Origin: Paramacrobiotus metropolitanus | Lineage: Eukaryota; Tardigrada; Eutardigrada; Parachela; Macrobiotidae | Direction of reading: 5' to 3' | Assembly: GCF_019649055.1 (NCBI RefSeq) | Contig: NW_026570243.1 | Location: 682,001 to 746,000 of the forward strand | Length of the DNA stretch: 64,000 bases | Shown: piece by piece, positions 12,311-32,737 of the stretch | Numbering within the stretch: the stretch's first letter is position 1 | How the letters are laid out: each line of letters opens with the position of its first letter | Notes under the pieces: model-generated | The model's input: only the letters and a program-made list of their open reading frames with translations | What the model was told of the DNA's origin: nothing | Databases searched by the model: none | Program-made: the position numbers and the translations under genes

Positions 12311-13240
12311 TTCGCTGGATATTCTGAAAGATGGATTACCGATAAATTTAGGGATACGCTCACGTTTAAGATAAATGAATTATTTTTGCAGCCACATTTT
12401 TACGATAGATTTCTTCTCGGTTGATTACCTGCTATGCGCGGTTGCAGTTTGCATATATACATAAATGCAGCTCTATACCGGAACTGCTTTGCGTACAAAT
12501 TGTTGATTTTGACTTATTTTGGAGTTTAACTGGATTTACAGGGCTATTCTTTATAATAAAAGAACAAGAGGAGGTGTGGGCATCGTGTCTGCGCATCCAT
12601 CCCAAACGGTATAGAAGTACTCAGAAGTACTCATTACACTGGAAATGACTGGATCAATCTTCAAGGTCTGCATACTATTCCGATTCGGTCTATCTCTATA
12701 AAATCATTTGATTTGAGAAAACATATGCGTTTTACGTTATTACACGACGTAAAGTTTAAAAAAATAACTGTACTAAAGCTGTACGTGTGCAATATTTTTT
12801 CAGTGTCCGGCATGGACGACAAATTATTCATGAATCAAGATATAGTATCTAGCTAGTATACACTTGCGCTCAAGGATTAAAAGTTAAAATTCAAAGTTGG
12901 TATCACTTGATTCAGTGCTGACTGAGTAATTAATTTCGTAATAAACAGCAGCAGGCAAATTAATACAACGAAAACCATGTACGTTTTCGCTAGCTGTGAC
13001 GAATGTAATTACGGGCTGAAAGCTGACAAGGAGTTGTAAGTTAATCGAAAACTGAATTTTAACGCTAATACTAGTAATACCAAAGGCATTCAAAGCACAC
13101 GTTTTTGGCATAAAAATAAAATTCTGCTGTATGGTTGACTTTATAATTTTATGGTTGTTTTCTTCTTTTCTTCTGCACAATATACGGTAATGTAGGATCG
13201 GTGATTCGGTGCTATCCCGTAGTGCAGCTTTGTGCCAGCC

Positions 13241-13291
13241 GTGCTTTGTGCCATATTAATATCCTTTGTGCTTTGTGCCATATTAATATCC
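13241..13291. repeat. 27-bp tandem duplication
   Basis: A 24-base string starting GTGCTTTGTGCCATATTAAT occurs at 13241 and again at 13268, separated by three bases. Confidence 0.75.
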
Positions 13292-14000
13292 AATAAAATT
13301 AATGATATTATTATGGTATTCAACTGTACTGTACATATGAAGTGTGAACGTACAATACTTATTACTTACTACTGACAGTTCAATTTTAACAGTAGGAGTA
13401 TAGCATTTAATCAAAATTAATGTGCTATGTTTATCTTCAAAGTCGAATCTTTAAATCCTTAAATCACGCACCTAAATACAGTTTGGTAATTTTTTGTGGT
13501 TTATTTCCGCGCAATTTCCGCGGGGTCTACTAACAGTAATTATTTTACAATTATTAATAATCATGACTATTATGACTATTTCCTTATAAATTATCAAAAC
13601 TAACTGCAAAGATTCGCAAAAATTATGTTTGATTTCGGGAATGAAAGAAACGATTCCCACGTTGAGGGAAGCTGTAACGGAAGTGGTGAGCAGTATGTCA
13701 GTTGTTTTCGCTACGGGAAAAGTTTCTTGGATTTACAGTAATCCACTGCAGTAAAAACCTTAAGCCAGCAGTTCGTCTGTTTGTTTTACTTGAAAGAAAT
13801 CTCTCGTGCGCAAAACCAAAATTTCTATCAAAGTCATGTCTTAACAAGATCAGCTATACTAGCTCATTTTCCCATCAAATCTCTCACAACCATTCTGACT
13901 GGATATTCCGCAAGAACAAACAAACCGAACTAATTAGTAATCAAACATACAAAAACTAATCCGTCTTTGGAGCACGAGCGCGTACTACCGCCAGCGCCGT

Positions 14001-17000
14001 CTAATCGTGCGCTTTACCCGCGTGGCCATTGACGGACGGAGTGCCGAGTTTCTTTTCCAGTAAATATGCATCGGCCGGCTCAATACGTTTGTAGTAATGC
14101 TCCGAAATGCCCACCACTTCGAAGCCGAATTTCTTGTAAAACTGCAGGGCGGCATCGTTGTTAATCTGTACGTGGAGTGTCACCGAGGAGAATCCTTCGC
14201 GGGCGCACACCGCCAACACGTGCTGCAAAAGGAGGGTGCCGATTTTTTGCCGCCGGTAAGGAGCCAAACATCCTGTTCGAAACACAAATCAATTAATAGC
14301 TAAATATAATAAGAGGTACGGCACATTGTACGTATATATAACGCTGCACTGCATTACCACAGCTGTAAAGAACAAAAAACTGTATTTGGCCTATCTGGTG
14401 CAGGTCAGATATTGACAGTCGTATTCGTGTAATTATTCTACTGTATTAAATTATAATTTTCTAGTTATTTTGTAGTACTGAAATTATCAAATCTGTCATT
14501 TCGACAACAATGGTAGTGCAGCGTCTATCACTTTAAGCGCCAACACTTGCTTTTGTGTTACAGCCAAATTATAAACTTACGGCAACGAATATAGTTTTTA
14601 AATGAGGACAAATACTGAATACTAAACGTGCCATGTACAGGTCGGTCGCGCCAAGTGTGGACAGTTGCACAAAATAAACTTAGTATATTTCTGTAAGTAG
14701 TTTTAACATTAACTTTGCACTGTTCTTGTGCAACTTTTCATGCGGACAAAATAATAATAAAACCGGAATCTTCTAACGTGCTTCGTAGGGGGCGGGGTGG
14801 AGCTTAAGGAAGGAGGGTAGCGGGCGTTTTTCGGGTGTTTATAACTGCCCTTCTAAAAATTCAAGAGGTAATCTTTTTGTAAAGACTTTTTTAAAAACTA
14901 TTGAGTGACCCAAAAGGTGTTCTCTGTGGGTAAGCAAAAGAATCTTGCGCTATCCGTGCACTTGGAAATTTCGAAAAAAGATGTATCGCCCATAGACCTG
15001 TATCTTAAAAGCCACCTTCAAAAAAATGGGGTTGCCTGGAGCGCGGTTCGCGTTGGGTAAGATGTCAGCAAGGAAGGTAGAAAAGTACCTTTGTAAGACC
15101 ACTTCATTTGTTGGCAGTTCCCAACCACTCACAATTTTTAAAAGATTATTTCTTATTCTTTGATCATGAATATTTCTTATTAAGCAGTGTGATTTTTGTG
15201 AGAAAATTGGAAGTTAAAATTCGGCTCCCGATCCCTGCATATTAGCTTCTAATTAAGGAACGACCGTCCAAGGAAAAACGGAATTCCACGGATGGAATCC
15301 AGTTTCCAAATCCGCGCTCCACGCGGGCGGCTCGGATTTGGAAATTGGAATTGTGGAAATCCGTGGAATTCCAATTTTTGCTTGGAATTCCAGATTTCCT
15401 GTATTTGGAATTCCAAGCGCATGGAAATGTCAGAGGAAAACAATAAAAACAAAAAAAGTTTTAATGTTTTCGACAGGTGGCTACAAATTTTACATTACCT
15501 TGTCTTCCGGTAGCATCCGATTTATTTAAAAAACAGCGTATTCGCCAGTATATTCGCCGACAACGTTACCGTTTTCATTTTATTACGCTTGTATTCGCCG
15601 ACAACATTAACGTTTTTATTTTATTTCGTTTGTATTGTCCAATATTAAATATACCAGGGGCAGAAGTCTTCTTGATCGGTCCGACAGAGGACAATGTTTT
15701 TCTTCAAAAAGTTCTCATAATTTGGTCACCTGGTGTTAAAATTTCTAGATTAGTGTTCGTAGTATAAGCTTCGCTAATATATTTCGAAGCATGATCTTAA
15801 ATCCATAAAGAATTTTATGAGTACAGAATAGTGGAAAAACAAAATAAAAAAAAACACCTTGTGCGATCAGCAGGTATTCGCGTATCGCCGCTTGGGGTGG
15901 GAAAAGTGTAAGTACCGGTAACGGAAATATGTAACCGTATACTTGAAATTTTATTTAAAGTGACTAAAACATGACAAAATCAAAGTCATCTTCTTGGAAA
16001 GAATGACAATCTTCCGAGCTTTTGTGTTGCTTTTCGCTTTTTTTAACTTGCGTATGCATGCCCACTGCATGGCTGACAGTACTAGTATCCGTACCGGTAC
16101 TATACTATAGAACATACTTACGTTAATACTGCCTTGGTTGATAATAAGCAGTTCCATTCGTGTTTTTTTAATATGTTTGGAGTATTTAAGTTTAAATGAA
16201 GTTTCTAACGACGAATGCGCAGTAATTTAACAGTTGAAGTTAATTGAAATGATTTTTTCTTCATAGTTATGTAAGTATGTAGTTAAATAACGGTATTCCA
16301 ACGAAAACTACGAAATCCTTGGATTTACGGAAATCCGTTTGGATTTCCGTAAATCCACGGATTCCATGGAATTCCATGGCAATTTCCTTTCCAAATCCTT
16401 TCCACGGGCTCGCGCCCGTGGATTTGTCCTCCTTACTTCTAATGCAGAAATATGACTAAAAAAGTTGCTGTAGATAAAGCACTATCATATGAAAATAACG
16501 ATAGCATTTCGGGGTTCAACGGTAGCAGCTGGGAATTTTTTGCTACTGTCCACACTTGGCGCGACCGACCTATATTTCTCTCAAAAAAATTGTTTAAAAT
16601 TAAAAATTCCAAAACCAAATTTGTTTCCAGAATTCGAGAAGGTGCGTGCTTACATTTATCAACAAAGACGACCGACAGTACCCACCCGAGGAAGCACCGT
16701 AACTTTAAAACTGATCAGACCGCTAAAGCAGGCAGCTACTATACTTTATCTGTAAACTGTGCAGTTTCCTGTTTCCACTTCGCACAAATTACAGTACTGT
16801 ACTTAAATAACCAACGAGTGCAACATTCTGACGGTGCACTACATCATCATTGCGCAATAAAATTTCTGAGCCTGTAGCAGTTTTCTGGCAGTACTTTAGC
16901 AGCAACGTACGCGTTCGGTGGCCCATGCCACACGCGGCTGACTTCCCGATCTTCAAAAATTCGTAACTTCGTTAATTTTCGCTCTAAATTTTTGTACATA

Positions 17001-18692
17001 AGCTTGAAAAACACAGAATAAGAAGTACTATTAGGAAGAATAAATGTTTTTTCGCTTTTGTTCTATGGTTACGCACTGTGCGCGTACGTGGTTAGCATAG
17101 CCGCCTATTCGAAACCTTAAATGAGTCCTCCATAGACAGCTATGCTAACAGCACAGGCGCACAGTGCGTTACCATAGAAGAAAAGCGAAAAAACACTTGT
17201 TCTGGCTAATAGTACTTACTTATTATTCTGAGTTTTTCAAGCTTATGTAGTATGTACAAAAATTCAGAGCGAAAATTAACGAAGTTACGAATTTTTGAAG
17301 ATCGGGAAGTCAGTCGCGTGTGGCATGGTCCACCGCACGCGTGTACGTTGCTGCTAAAGTACTGTACTGCCAGAAAACTGGCCCGTGTAGAATTTTATTT
17401 TATTGCGCAATGATGATGTAGTGCACCGTAAGTATGTTGCACTCAACCAACTTGAGCCTTCAGGAAGTCTTCATTCAAACAATCAAATCTTCCATTAAAC
17501 CTTTCATTTTTATCCCTCAAAACTGAACTGCAGTTTACAGAGAGTAAATCTGTGGAGAGAACGCGGTTGTACTGTACTCGTATGCACTTTCACGCAATAA
17601 AAACCGTAAAATTAAGTAATAACTGTAAATTCATAAAATGTGCATTAAGCAGCAATTTAAGCTTGTACGTAACTTGTTTGAAACTTTGCCTTAAACCTGA
17701 CACGTATATAGCCCCCAAATTACGCAGTTCGTTTCGTGCTTAATTTCTAGCTAACCAAGTGCTGAACCAGGTACATAGCAGGATGTCTAGTTGAACACAC
17801 TAATCAAACACAGTGAAATGAGAGAGCAACAACTCAATCGAAATCCTGAACTTGACAAAATGAAACTCAAAATCAACAGTAAATCAGCACAGGCCAAAAT
17901 ACTGAATTTTCTATCCGAAAAAATACAACGAAACTTTTAAAATCAACAAATTTAAGATATGTATTGCATATTTAGTAATTCCACACAAAATTCAGGGATA
18001 ACTTCTTCACATTTTAAAGAAAAACAAAGAAACCAAACCGAGCTAAGCAGCCTAATAAGCCCCAGCATACTGCAAACTCCAAGCATTACTGATTATTAAT
18101 AGTAATCAACATAGCTACCATATGAATTCATAACGTTAAAAACCAAAATTAATGAACATATGATCATGTGTGTTATCGAAGCAACACCAGACAAACGGAA
18201 AACGCACACATTATGTTAAATCGTTCGCTCTTTCCAGTTTCTACCTCCATTCCAGTTCGCTGCACTCGAATTACTTATTACATAACACTGGTCTTACTCG
18301 CTTTCCAGTTCTTGAACTACGAAAATTCTGACTGCTTAATTAAATTCTTTCATAATAAAAAATCCGGCCTTACCTAAAGTCATGATGTACAAACGCCGTC
18401 CAGGCGCCAATACGACGGGCTGAGGTGGATTTTGCGAGGAACTGGAGGTACCATTGGCTGCTGCTGCAGCATCGGGCGCTGCTGTGGTATTCGGGGGAGG
18501 CGAGATATCCACGCGACAACACACGGCGCCCACCGCCAAATCATTAAAGAAGGCTATTTTGGCCAAATCACCGGCTTTCAGAAGATCATTGTAGAACTGA
18601 TCATTGTAGGAAACCGGAAAAATCACCTGGTTCAAGCGCTTCACCATCTTCAGGTTGTGCTTGGTAATCGTACCCAGCTCGGCTCTCACCAT
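14001..18692 (-). CDS. NAA50: N-alpha-acetyltransferase 50 (NatE catalytic subunit)
   Basis: Two exons: 18692-18374 (ATG at 18692) and 14272-14001, joined in phase 1 across a 4.1-kb intron, giving 196 aa. The protein matches NAA50/San along its length: KRLNQVIFPVSYND, AVGAVCCRVD, RRLYIMTLG, CLAPYRR, LHVQINNDAA, FYKKFGFE and YYKRIEPADA. NAA50 acetylates the N-terminal Met of Met-hydrophobic proteins in the cytosol, associates with the NatA complex and is needed for sister-chromatid cohesion (family knowledge). Two oddities are seen. About 35 residues rich in Pro, Ala, Thr and Ser, with NTT and NGT, are inserted between RVD and RLY, where most relatives have a short loop. The acetyl-CoA loop RRxGxG reads RRQKIG, losing the first Gly. 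The usual length is about 170 aa and the excess is explained by the insert. Confidence 0.93.
15278..15430. repeat. Cluster of nested GGAATTCC/GGAAATCC palindromes
   Basis: The segment is packed with GGAATTCC, GGATTTGG and GGAAATCC words. CCAAATCCG and CGGATTTGG form a hairpin around a GC-rich loop at about 15305-15342. A related cluster in opposite orientation lies at 16300-16425, so the two may be the ends of a further element nested in 14638-16572. Confidence 0.5.
16300..16425. repeat. Second palindrome cluster, paired with 15278-15430
   Basis: GGATTTACGGAAATCC and GGATTTCCGTAAATCC are adjacent inverted copies. CCACGGGCTCGCGCCCGTGG is a perfect 8-bp-arm hairpin. Word content matches the cluster 0.9 kb to the left. 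Confidence 0.5.
16816..17444. mobile_element. Foldback element with long inverted arms and 7-bp target-site duplication
   Basis: The left arm (16816-17100, about 285 bp) and right arm (17140-17444, about 305 bp) are near-identical reverse complements around a 39-bp loop. The ends read GAGTGCAAC...GTTGCACTC. AACCAAC stands immediately outside both ends (16809-16815 and 17445-17451), a perfect 7-bp duplication. There is no coding capacity. It sits in the NAA50 intron. The transposase family is not identifiable from the ends; a 7-bp duplication is uncommon among well-known families. Confidence 0.8.
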
Positions 18693-19716
18693 TTTCGCTG
18701 ATCACAAGATCCAATCCGTGCAACAGTCCGCAACAACTAATTCCGTAAATTCAGCGACTAAAGATCTGACTAAAAGACAACAATGTGCAAATTTAAAGGT
18801 TCGTGCTTTGTCGAGTTACAGAAAATCCAACAATATCAAGAAACTAGAAAGCAACTTTTTACATAAAGCTGCGCTATTTAAAACACCAAAAGCGCTATGT
18901 GAGACTCAAAGCGCTACTATTGGCCGATTTCAAGCCACCTCCTATTGAATGTTCTTACTTTTTAATCACTACCGATTAAGAGCTTCTTTTTAAAGAAATT
19001 CGCGAATTTTTTTAAATGGTTGGCATCACACCGATCAAAAATTCGAGCGATTACAGGTTTATCTGCGCCAACTTTTTAATCACTTTTCTTAAATCACTCA
19101 GATTGCTTAGCGCACACCGCACGCCCCTGAAATTATTGCCTCTTTTTGAGCCGATCATTTTTCTGATCTCATTTTGAGTGGCGAATTGCTTGGTTTTAAT
19201 TTAGCTTTTAAAGTTAATTTGTTAGTGTGACTGTGCTCCAAAGCTACCATGCGCGTTATTTCCATTTTCAATTTCTTTTGCTGTGTGCGAGTACGTAATC
19301 CGTACACAAGTCATACAACGAATCTGTTTCTGAATCGTATCAAGTAAGTAGCCTATCTCCACCAATGAATGCACTTTATCACCAGAATTAACGCGCACCA
19401 GCAAAAACAACAATAAGGAAACCACTCCACACAAACGCCCGTTAAATCATCTTGTAAAAACGTCCGCCTAGGTACAGTATATCTACACATTAAAGAAGCA
19501 CAACATGCAGCATGCGCGGCCGGAAGACAGCAGAGACACCGCACGGGAATGCGTGCCTAAAATGAATTAACCAAATATTGCCAGAAACGCAGTGGACAAC
19601 ATTAATACCACCAGAAGAATAAAAAAGATAAAAAAACACCGACAGCTACCATGTGTCGCGATCAAACAAGGAAATCCTGCCATGTCACGGGGAAAATCGT
19701 TTGCATCCTCCATGGA
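18693..19716. other. NAA50 promoter side and SLK 3' flank
   Basis: This is the space between the NAA50 ATG and the SLK stop, both on the minus strand, so it should hold the NAA50 promoter and the SLK 3' UTR. No clear core promoter or polyadenylation signal could be assigned. Confidence 0.45.
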
Positions 19717-29604
<9,888 letters not shown>

Positions 29605-31362
29605 GATGCTGCCCCGAGGCCAATCAGCAGCATAAACAAACACAGTGGTTTCACGGAACAGGTGGCCCGAAATCAGCCATCAGGCCGCGATCCCATGGTT
29701 CTAAAAAATATCCACTTTCAAACAAAATTACGATGAGAAGCGTAATGAAAAAGAAAACCACATAATAAACTAAATAACTCTAACATGATAAACACACCAT
29801 CTAACATTCAACAGCTCCAACTCAAATCATCAAATATAGCATAACTTCGCGACTGCAGTAATCTGTAATAAACAGCAACAGCAGTTACACTTTGGCTTTG
29901 GTCGAGAATTTCAGATAATCACACGAATGCCCATCATAAACTTAGTCATAAAATTGGAAAAGATCATATTTTTAAGCGGCAGAAGCTACTAAAAAGATAG
30001 CAAGAAAAAAAGATCATCATGAAACGGAGGTCGTTTGGCAGGTTCAAGTAGAGGAATCCACACGATCGTTTATTTACGCTTGTTAAAAAGTTGCGGTGTG
30101 TGTCTCTCTCCGTCTCGTCCCCTTGAAATTGGATTACGCTGTGATGTGAGGACAGCCATACCAATTACACAGCCCCTACGTAGTGGAATTCCATTTCTAG
30201 TGTATGCACTCTGTGCACTCCGCGGTACGCGCTGATGGCAAGTACAGTAAGTACATGTACGAGTACCTCATCATTGACATCAGGCGCATTTCCGTTGTTT
30301 CCGGTTCCAGGCAGCGCGTACCACCAGAAGTTCCGAATTCAAACATTAAAAGACGTGGCTCGCTATTCGTACAGGGGAAAGACGCACTCACAAAATTCGA
30401 ACAAAAGAGATTTTCCTTATTTTTTGAGCAATTTTTAACTTACTGTTAGTGTCTTGTTTTAATTAAGTATGAAACGGGTAAGCTGTCTCCCTGAACGTTT
30501 TGCTAAACGCTGTGATTCAAGTTCTGGATTCACAACACATATCGCAGTCGACTCGAAATTTTTGTAGTAGGTATTTTATTAATCGGAATCTGATTATAAC
30601 CGGATCGAGGGTTGCTTACTTGCCGTTACGGTGTTAGTACTTTACACTGGATGCAGTAAATTTTTACCTGGATCACCGTACCTGGATGTAACCACAATAT
30701 TCCATACATTTAAATGTTATTATTTCACACTTTGTCGCAACATTTTTCGTTGACGGTCAGGTCTTAATTGATTTTCCATTTTATGTATCCCGATTCCCTA
30801 TCCAGTGTTGATTTTGTTTTTGTCTGACTTGATGTAACAGAAGTGTACTGTATTTCTTGCATATTAATCTGACTGCATATACAGATATGTACTTCTATAC
30901 ATCCTAGGGTAGCTTGAAGGTGTTTTGCTACTGTTTGTTTTTTGCTGTTCTTGTAGATGATATATTACGTCAATGAAAACATAAACTTGCCCTAATTAAG
31001 GTAGCGCATCTTTAAACTTTGATGTTACTGTGTTCGATGTCCAACTTTCAAAAATCATGTAATTTATTAGCTTTAACATTCGAAGCAGTCGATTATGCCG
31101 TACACCAACGAACAGTGTCCTTCCAGTGCACGTTCGGAGCCCTACTACGTAACGGACACGACAGGTTAGCGAGCACAATATGTTCCGCTTCCGTTGAATC
31201 ATCGGAAGTCAATGAAATTTTCATGAACTTTTTAACAAACACGGTGATATATAATACTGAATTTAAGAAATGCCACGAGATTTGTCAGCTTGCATTTCAT
31301 AATCGCAACGTTCTTTCTTGAGCTGAGCGCATCGTCAGGATTCCGAACAGCTGCAGATTCAT
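29605..31362. other. Intergenic region between divergent genes SLK (-) and family gene A (+)
   Basis: It should hold both promoters. No supportable gene. Open frames at 30,197-30,450 overlap on both strands and look random. Confidence 0.45.
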
Positions 31363-31370
31363 AAAGGTCA
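31363..31370 (+). promoter_or_regulatory. AAAGGTCA half-site upstream of gene A
   Basis: AAAGGTCA lies 32 bp before the proposed ATG of gene A. It matches the extended half-site of monomer-binding nuclear receptors (Ftz-F1/ERR/ROR type). The word is over-represented in this window; the regulatory role is inference. Confidence 0.3.
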
Positions 31371-31401
31371 CGATTAACTTGACGCCACAGTGTTACCAGC
31401 G

Positions 31402-32737
31402 ATGTACTCCTTATTCGCTTTGATTTCGTTCGCTGTGTTTTTAACCGCTCAAGGATTAAGTCCGCGTGAAGTACAGAAATCCGCATCTGTAATAAGCAGC
31501 AAACGTATGTGGCGTCCTTTAATTAAATGGGGCTTTTGACTCTCATATCCTGCATATCTGTTTAAATACCGTCATCATTCTCGTTTCTTTTCCAGCCAGT
31601 GATAAAAGAAACAAACGGAGTTTGTTCCCATGTAAGTTACCATTATTAATTAACTATGTTCTTATACAGCTGACGTGATGTTGGAATACAGTGTATTATT
31701 ATAAGTTATGCTTAAAAATCCACCTTGGATAACTGCATGGCCCGAACTGCATTAAGGCTCTTTGTACATGAATGTGTGTAATTGGTATTTCTACGGTAGT
31801 TGTTGTTGGTGAAACCATTTTGGATATCCAGTGTAAACAAGGTTACCTGACCGTATGTGCTCCTGATGGACCGTCGGCCTGTCCTATTGGCTATTCATCA
31901 CAGACCAACGTTGGTATTTGTGGATTTGCTACGTTGAACCACTACCTGAACACTTCAAACCTAGCCGGTGCGAACAATAGTATCACCTTTATTTACGTGT
32001 GTACGCACAGTTTAAATTAAATACTTTTTATATGTTTAATATCGGTCTCACGTCTCTGTTAGCTACAGCTAGCTATTCCACCGGCAACGCTAACGAACTT
32101 CATAATTTTATTTCGTTTTAGGTACGTGTTGCTACAAGTCACCCGTCGCAGCGACAACCACGACCACTGCGAGCTGTACGTACTTTTTTTTCATAGAGCC
32201 CGTTTTCGAACCAAAAACACCGGTTACAAATGTATCGGTGTTGGCTTACAGAAATGCTTTATAAAGACTGCGTATACTTATGAATTTGAGATAAAAAAAA
32301 ACTGAAACCTAGTTACTGTATTTTGGTCAGGTTAGCCGGTAAACATGACATTAACTAATATTGCAGCGGTAAAGAATACCAGCAACATTCTCATCCCGCA
32401 AATCATCGCCTACCCGGTGTATGTCCAGTATCCGTACGGCATGAACAACTACAATCCGGCGACGCCCAGTAATTATAACCCCAACTACGCCGCTCCAACT
32501 CCGGCACCAGCATACCAGTACTACGCTCCACCCACCCCGGCACCGGTGTATTACGCGCCACCCACGCCAGCGCCGGTCTATTACGCTCCGCCTACTGCAG
32601 CACCTTCCTACTACGTGGCTCCGCCTTCCAACTACGCCGCCCCACCGGTCTACCTTCCTCCCCTGCCCACCTACACACCGGCACCGGTGCCCGCGCCCGC
32701 TCCTAGCTACAATCCGTACCTAAATATCTATGGATGA
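31402..32737 (+). CDS. Family gene A: short secreted six-Cys protein with Pro/Tyr-rich tail
   Basis: Five exons are proposed: 31402-31465, 31596-31631, 31800-31967, 32122-32175 and 32367-32737, all joined in phase 1, 230 aa. It opens with a signal peptide (MYSLFALISFAVFLTAQG). RNKR, a furin-type R-x-K-R site, is followed by SLFP. The six-Cys domain follows, with spacing C-x7-C-x7-C-x12-C-x17-CC. A Thr-rich linker leads to QIIAYPVYVQYPYG, then PTPAPVYYAPP repeats, ending PYLNIYG. The first splice junction is the weakest: the donor at 31466 was chosen because it keeps phase. The low-complexity tail suggests a structural matrix, cuticle or mucin-like role; no enzymatic domain is present. I do not recognise the protein. 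It is a paralogue of C, D and E; compared with D it stops before the helical and protease-like domains. Confidence 0.7.

Larger units (their letters stand above)
10309..14000. other. Intergenic stretch between the GPCR and the 3' end of NAA50
   Basis: No gene is supportable. A GC-richer patch at about 11,980-12,190 is open in several frames on both strands without recognisable content. Two small repeats are listed separately (12,273 and 13,241). Confidence 0.5.
14638..16572. mobile_element. DNA transposon-like element with 28-bp terminal inverted repeats, inside the NAA50 intron
   Basis: The left end, CAGGTCGGTCGCGCC... at 14638-14665, and the right end at 16545-16572 are reverse complements over 28 bp with one mismatch, at the outermost base. 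TA lies immediately outside both ends (14636-14637 and 16573-16574), as expected for insertion of a Tc1/mariner/pogo-type element at a TA dinucleotide. The length is 1935 bp. No transposase could be recognised; an open frame on the minus strand at 14950-15132 is too short to judge. Two clusters of GGAATTCC-like palindromes lie inside. It is probably an old non-autonomous or decayed copy. Confidence 0.65.

Noticed and set aside
16452-16877. 141-codon open frame in the NAA50 intron
   Set aside because: It spans the end of the TIR element and the start of the foldback element, so it is not a gene of its own.
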